8,792 bases of DNA from Bacteroidales bacterium (GTDB taxonomy: Bacteria; Bacteroidota; Bacteroidia; Bacteroidales; GCA-2748055): the NCBI GenBank assembly GCA_029934875.1, contig JAOZLK010000148.1:1-8792 (forward strand). The letters are read 5' to 3'. Positions 6,498 to 8,792 of this stretch are shown here, piece by piece. Below the pieces are notes generated by a model. It was given only the letters and a program-made list of their open reading frames with translations, was not told the DNA's origin and did no database searches. Position numbers and translations under genes: made by a program. The number at the start of each line of letters is the position of its first letter. Positions within the stretch are counted from its first letter, which is position 1.

Positions 6498-6523
6498 TAT
6501 TTTATATTTTGGTTCAACTGCCC

Positions 6524-6531
6524 TAAATCTA
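6524..6531 (-). promoter_or_regulatory. Weak candidate -7 box of gdhA
   Basis: Minus-strand TAGATTTA matches TAnnTTTG at all but the last base, 26 bp upstream of the chosen gdhA ATG. No good -33 TTTG is visible at the expected distance. Its position inside the possible 16-codon N-terminal extension would agree with the shorter gdhA start. Confidence 0.3.
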
Positions 6532-6612
6532 GCTTTCTTTCTCACAGTTCGGTATGCCCTTAATCATATAAGGAGCATGTCATTAAACATTGTCAAAAAA
6601 CATAGGGAAGGT

Positions 6613-7734
6613 TCAGACAAGAGCGATCCTTGTCCTGTACCTGTTTCCCGGCTCATGCGAAATCCACTCCTTCAATTCCATCTCGACAAGCATGGCCAGT
6701 ATGTTTTGTAAGGGAATTCCGAGCAGTTTACTCAGCTCTCCGGGGGTAATTTCAGGTAGCTCAGCGATGGAGGTCAATATCTTTTTCTCCTCAATAGTGA
6801 AGTCTATGTCTTGTGCTGGAAATGGAAGGGTATTATTATTGCAATCCCAATCCAGTTGCCGCATGATATCTTCGGCCGACTCGACCATGGTAGCCATTTG
6901 AGACTTAATCATATTATTACACCCCCTGGAACGCTCATCAATCGCACGTCCTGGAACCGAAAGTACGTCCCTGCTGTAAGAGAAGGCAATGTCGGCGGTA
7001 ATCAGGGCACCTCCCTTTTCTGCCGATTCCACTACTAGTGTTGCCTTTGTCAGGCCTGCGATTATTCGGTTCCGCCTGAGAAAGTTATTACGTTCAGGAC
7101 CCATCCCGGAATGGAAATCGGTTAAAAGAGATCCCTGCCTGGAAATTTTTTTTGCTGTCTCCCGGTGCGGGGAGGGGTAAATTGTTGAGAGTCCATGGCC
7201 CAGAACTGCCACAGTTGGTAAGCCATATTCCAGGGCTGCCCGGTGAGCAATTATATCAATGCCATAGGCAAGCCCGCTTACAATGGCCAGGTCGGGGATA
7301 AGCCGGGCCAGATCCCTGATGATTTCCCTGCAAACATCCTTCCCGTAAGAGGTCGCCCTTCTTGTTCCCACCACACTCAGGCTCCTTTTGCTATGAAGCC
7401 CGGACTCTCCTATTGCATACAGAAGTACTGGGCCATCATCGCATTCATTCAGTTTCTTTGGAAAGTTCGGGTCCTTGTAATGAAGCGCCTTAATATGGTG
7501 CCTGTCCATGAATTTCAATTCCCTTTCAGCCTTTCCAAGCAGGGATGATTCATTGATGGAGCGGGATAGCTGTGGTCCGATTCCTTCTATGCTTTCCAGC
7601 GCTTTCCTCTTCTGCCGAAAGACATCCTGCGCTGACCCCACCTCTTTAATTAGTTTTCGCGCAGTAACCGGACCTATGGCCGGTGCCATGGTCAGGGCAA
7701 TCAGGTACTTCAACTCTGTCTTTTCATCAGGCAT
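6613..7734 (-). CDS. dprA: DNA-processing protein DprA (Smf)
   Basis: DprA binds incoming single-stranded DNA in the cytoplasm and loads RecA during natural transformation; it is also kept in many bacteria not known to be competent. The 373-residue protein has three parts. A helix-hairpin-helix region lies at about residues 15-62 (APAIGPVTARKLIKEVG and IEGIGPQLSRSI). The Rossmann-like core at about 85-295 contains VGTRRATSYG (122-131), SGLAYGIDIIAHRAAL (153-168), GHGLSTIYP (179-187), FLRRNRIIAGL (218-228), VVESAEKGGALITA (234-247), PGRAID and GCNNMI. A C-terminal winged-helix domain spans about 312-370. This is the full-length domain order. The stop is TGA, 115 nt before the gdhA ATG. The 81-nt upstream gap contains a small hairpin (7745-7765) and no clear promoter, so it may be co-transcribed with the upstream pair. 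Confidence 0.96.
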   Translation of the reverse strand: MPDEKTELKYLIALTMAPAIGPVTARKLIKEVGSAQDVFRQKRKALESIEGIGPQLSRSINESSLLGKAERELKFMDRHHIKALHYKDPNFPKKLNECDDGPVLLYAIGESGLHSKRSLSVVGTRRATSYGKDVCREIIRDLARLIPDLAIVSGLAYGIDIIAHRAALEYGLPTVAVLGHGLSTIYPSPHRETAKKISRQGSLLTDFHSGMGPERNNFLRRNRIIAGLTKATLVVESAEKGGALITADIAFSYSRDVLSVPGRAIDERSRGCNNMIKSQMATMVESAEDIMRQLDWDCNNNTLPFPAQDIDFTIEEKKILTSIAELPEITPGELSKLLGIPLQNILAMLVEMELKEWISHEPGNRYRTRIALV

Positions 7735-7744
7735 CGCTTTTTCA

Positions 7745-7765
7745 GGCTTAATGTGTTATCAAGCC
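7745..7765 (-). promoter_or_regulatory. Small hairpin in the dprA 5' leader
   Basis: In minus-strand RNA, GGCTTGAT pairs with ATTAAGCC around a 5-nt loop: eight pairs including one G-U. The stem ends 10 nt before the dprA ATG. The following sequence is TGAAAAAGCG, with no T tract, so it is not an intrinsic terminator. It might affect translation initiation of dprA or be incidental. Confidence 0.35.
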
Positions 7766-7815
7766 CGCTTATCGATGTCTTTCCTAAAAAATATGTTGTC
7801 AGGTAGAAATCAGGA

Positions 7816-8295
7816 TCATTTCCTCATGTACTTCTGCAGGGAGGCGAGGATTCTGCTTTTGTCCTCTTCATTCAGGGCAGAGAGGCTGATGGGCGGATAG
7901 CCCACCACCTTGTTCCTGAAGTGCTGAAAAAGTATGATTTTCTGGTAGCGACCAAAAAAGAAAGGTTTCAGCTCATACTTCACAAACTGTTGTTTGGGTA
8001 TTTCAATGGAATTCTTTTTACTGTTAAAAAGGCTCAGGGGATAATACCTCATCACAATCACATCTCCATGGTCGTTGTAAGAAACGAAGTAGGGGACCTT
8101 CATGGTGTTAAAAATGCTGATCACCACGTAAACGGCCGCAACGAATATCATGGCATGGAATTCACTTAGCCGAAGATCAGGCTGATCGAACCAGGGAATG
8201 AAGATCAGGATGATAATTGCCAGGGTGAATCCGATGGTCATGGTCAGTCTCCTGATCCAGATTCTGTAAGTGTTCTTCTGGTTATCTATCTTCAT
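7816..8295 (-). CDS. Small membrane protein, two helices plus possible PH-like domain
   Basis: I do not recognise this 159-residue protein by name. Two membrane helices lie at about residues 16-36 (RLTMTIGFTLAIIILIFIPWF) and 47-65 in the same hairpin. A C-terminal soluble domain of about 90 residues follows, with alternating beta-strand-like segments (YFVSYNDHGDVIVMRYYPL, SIEIPKQQFVKYEL, KIILFQHF, KVVGYPPISLSAL) and a closing amphipathic helix (NEEDKSRILASLQKYM). This two-helix plus beta-barrel plus C-terminal-helix layout resembles bacterial membrane PH-like proteins, but that is only a shape match. I chose the ATG at 8293-8295. An earlier in-frame ATG at 8473-8475 would add 60 residues lying entirely over the proline dehydrogenase C-terminus. 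The start overlaps that gene's stop by 14 nt, suggesting translational coupling. Confidence 0.8.
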   Translation of the reverse strand: MKIDNQKNTYRIWIRRLTMTIGFTLAIIILIFIPWFDQPDLRLSEFHAMIFVAAVYVVISIFNTMKVPYFVSYNDHGDVIVMRYYPLSLFNSKKNSIEIPKQQFVKYELKPFFFGRYQKIILFQHFRNKVVGYPPISLSALNEEDKSRILASLQKYMRK

Positions 8296-8792
8296 TTTTG
8301 CGCCTGTTCCGCTCTTTTTTAATGAGTGCAAGTTCTCGTCCGGTCTGGCCCTTAACCGAGCTGTTTTCCTCAACCCTGCGCATGAGGTAGGGTAGTACGA
8401 AGCGAACCGGACCGTAAGGTACATATTTTGCCACATTAAATCCTGCCGCTGCCATGTTAAAGCTGATGTGCTCACTCATTCCGTAGAGCTGGGAGAACCA
8501 CACCCGCTTGTCGTCCGTGTCCATCTTTCGTTCAGTCATCAGATCGGCCAGGTACTGAGAGCTGAATTCATTATGGGTTCCATTGAAAATTGATACAATG
8601 TCCACGTTATCCAGTGAAATTTTCAGCGCCAGGTTGTAATCCCTGTCAGTACTCTCCTTATCGGGCTGGATGGGATCCGGGTAACGTAGTTTCCTGGCCC
8701 GCTCCCGTTCACGCTCCATGTAGGCTCCGCGCACAAATTTGGCTCCCAGGAAAAATTTCTCTTCCCTCGCTGAGCGGATATCTGCCTCAAGG
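8282..8792 (-). CDS. Proline dehydrogenase, C-terminal part (truncated by window edge)
   Basis: The frame stays open to the right edge, giving 169 C-terminal residues ending in TAA at 8282-8284. It begins LEADIRSAREEKFFLGAKF and continues with VRGAYMERERERAR, the AK-x-VRGAY element of the FAD-binding proline dehydrogenase barrel. Later come FNMAAAGFNVAKYVPYGPV and the substrate-binding Arg pair in YLMRRVEENSS, followed by a GQTGRELALIKKE tail. The enzyme oxidises proline to pyrroline-5-carboxylate with FAD. The short tail after the Arg pair shows no aldehyde dehydrogenase fusion, so this is the stand-alone form. A GTG at 8732-8734 is an internal Val codon, not a start. It overlaps the following membrane-protein gene by 14 nt. 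Confidence 0.93.
   Translation of the reverse strand, partial: LEADIRSAREEKFFLGAKFVRGAYMERERERARKLRYPDPIQPDKESTDRDYNLALKISLDNVDIVSIFNGTHNEFSSQYLADLMTERKMDTDDKRVWFSQLYGMSEHISFNMAAAGFNVAKYVPYGPVRFVLPYLMRRVEENSSVKGQTGRELALIKKERNRRKNEDR

Noticed and set aside
6498..6545. 16-residue N-terminal extension of GdhA
   Set aside because: Family members begin at the MDPRVDQF-like Met, and the extension coincides with A/T-rich leader and a promoter-like box.
6574..6601. Apparent TTGACA sequence upstream of gdhA suggesting a classic sigma-70 promoter
   Set aside because: The only -10-like hexamers lie 19-22 bp away, and the Bacteroidota primary sigma factor uses a different consensus.
8296..8475. Upstream 60-codon extension of the small membrane protein
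   Set aside because: It overlaps the conserved C-terminus of proline dehydrogenase in another frame, has a composition unlike the rest of the protein, and an ATG at 8293-8295 gives a normal coupled start.
8282..8734. Proline dehydrogenase starting at GTG 8732-8734
   Set aside because: The reading frame stays open upstream and encodes the conserved sequence before VRGAYM, so this is an internal Val codon of a truncated gene.

Overview
The window looks like a chromosomal stretch from a member of the Bacteroidota. Evidence: an exbB–membrane protein–exbD–exbD cluster of the type this phylum uses for TonB energisation; short, A-rich 5' leaders without Shine-Dalgarno sequences; and TAnnTTTG-like promoter boxes upstream of two operons. 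A free-living or marine/anaerobic-mat lineage such as Marinilabiliales is possible, but the sequence alone does not fix the order. Almost everything is on the minus strand, and gene density is high.

Layout from left to right. Positions 2-103 (+) hold the last 33 codons of an unidentified gene that converges on the rest of the window. Positions 104-305 are non-coding and hold two hairpins: a perfect 18-bp inverted repeat (174-247) and a terminator-like hairpin (252-281). Positions 306-2929 (-) are a tight four-gene operon: an ExbB-like proton channel with a signal peptide, an unrecognised four-helix membrane protein, and two ExbD proteins. A tRNA-Ser(GGA) gene lies at 3011-3101 (-). Positions 3245-5055 (-) hold tatD followed 2 nt later by ansA (cytoplasmic asparaginase). 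A strong terminator and a tatD promoter candidate overlap in 5072-5134. Positions 5157-6497 (-) hold gdhA (glutamate dehydrogenase). Then come dprA (6613-7734, -), a small two-helix membrane protein (7816-8295, -), and the C-terminal part of proline dehydrogenase (8282-8792, -), which runs off the right edge.

The metabolic genes share a theme, although they are not one operon. Proline dehydrogenase feeds the proline-to-glutamate route, GdhA interconverts glutamate with 2-oxoglutarate and ammonia, and AnsA releases ammonia from asparagine. The exb operon would energise TonB-dependent outer-membrane transport, on which this phylum relies for nutrient uptake.

I do not see a defence system, phage, transposon, CRISPR array or biosynthetic cluster. 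The least explained items are the 74-bp inverted-repeat element at 174-247, the unknown membrane protein inside the exb operon, and the small membrane protein translationally coupled to proline dehydrogenase.
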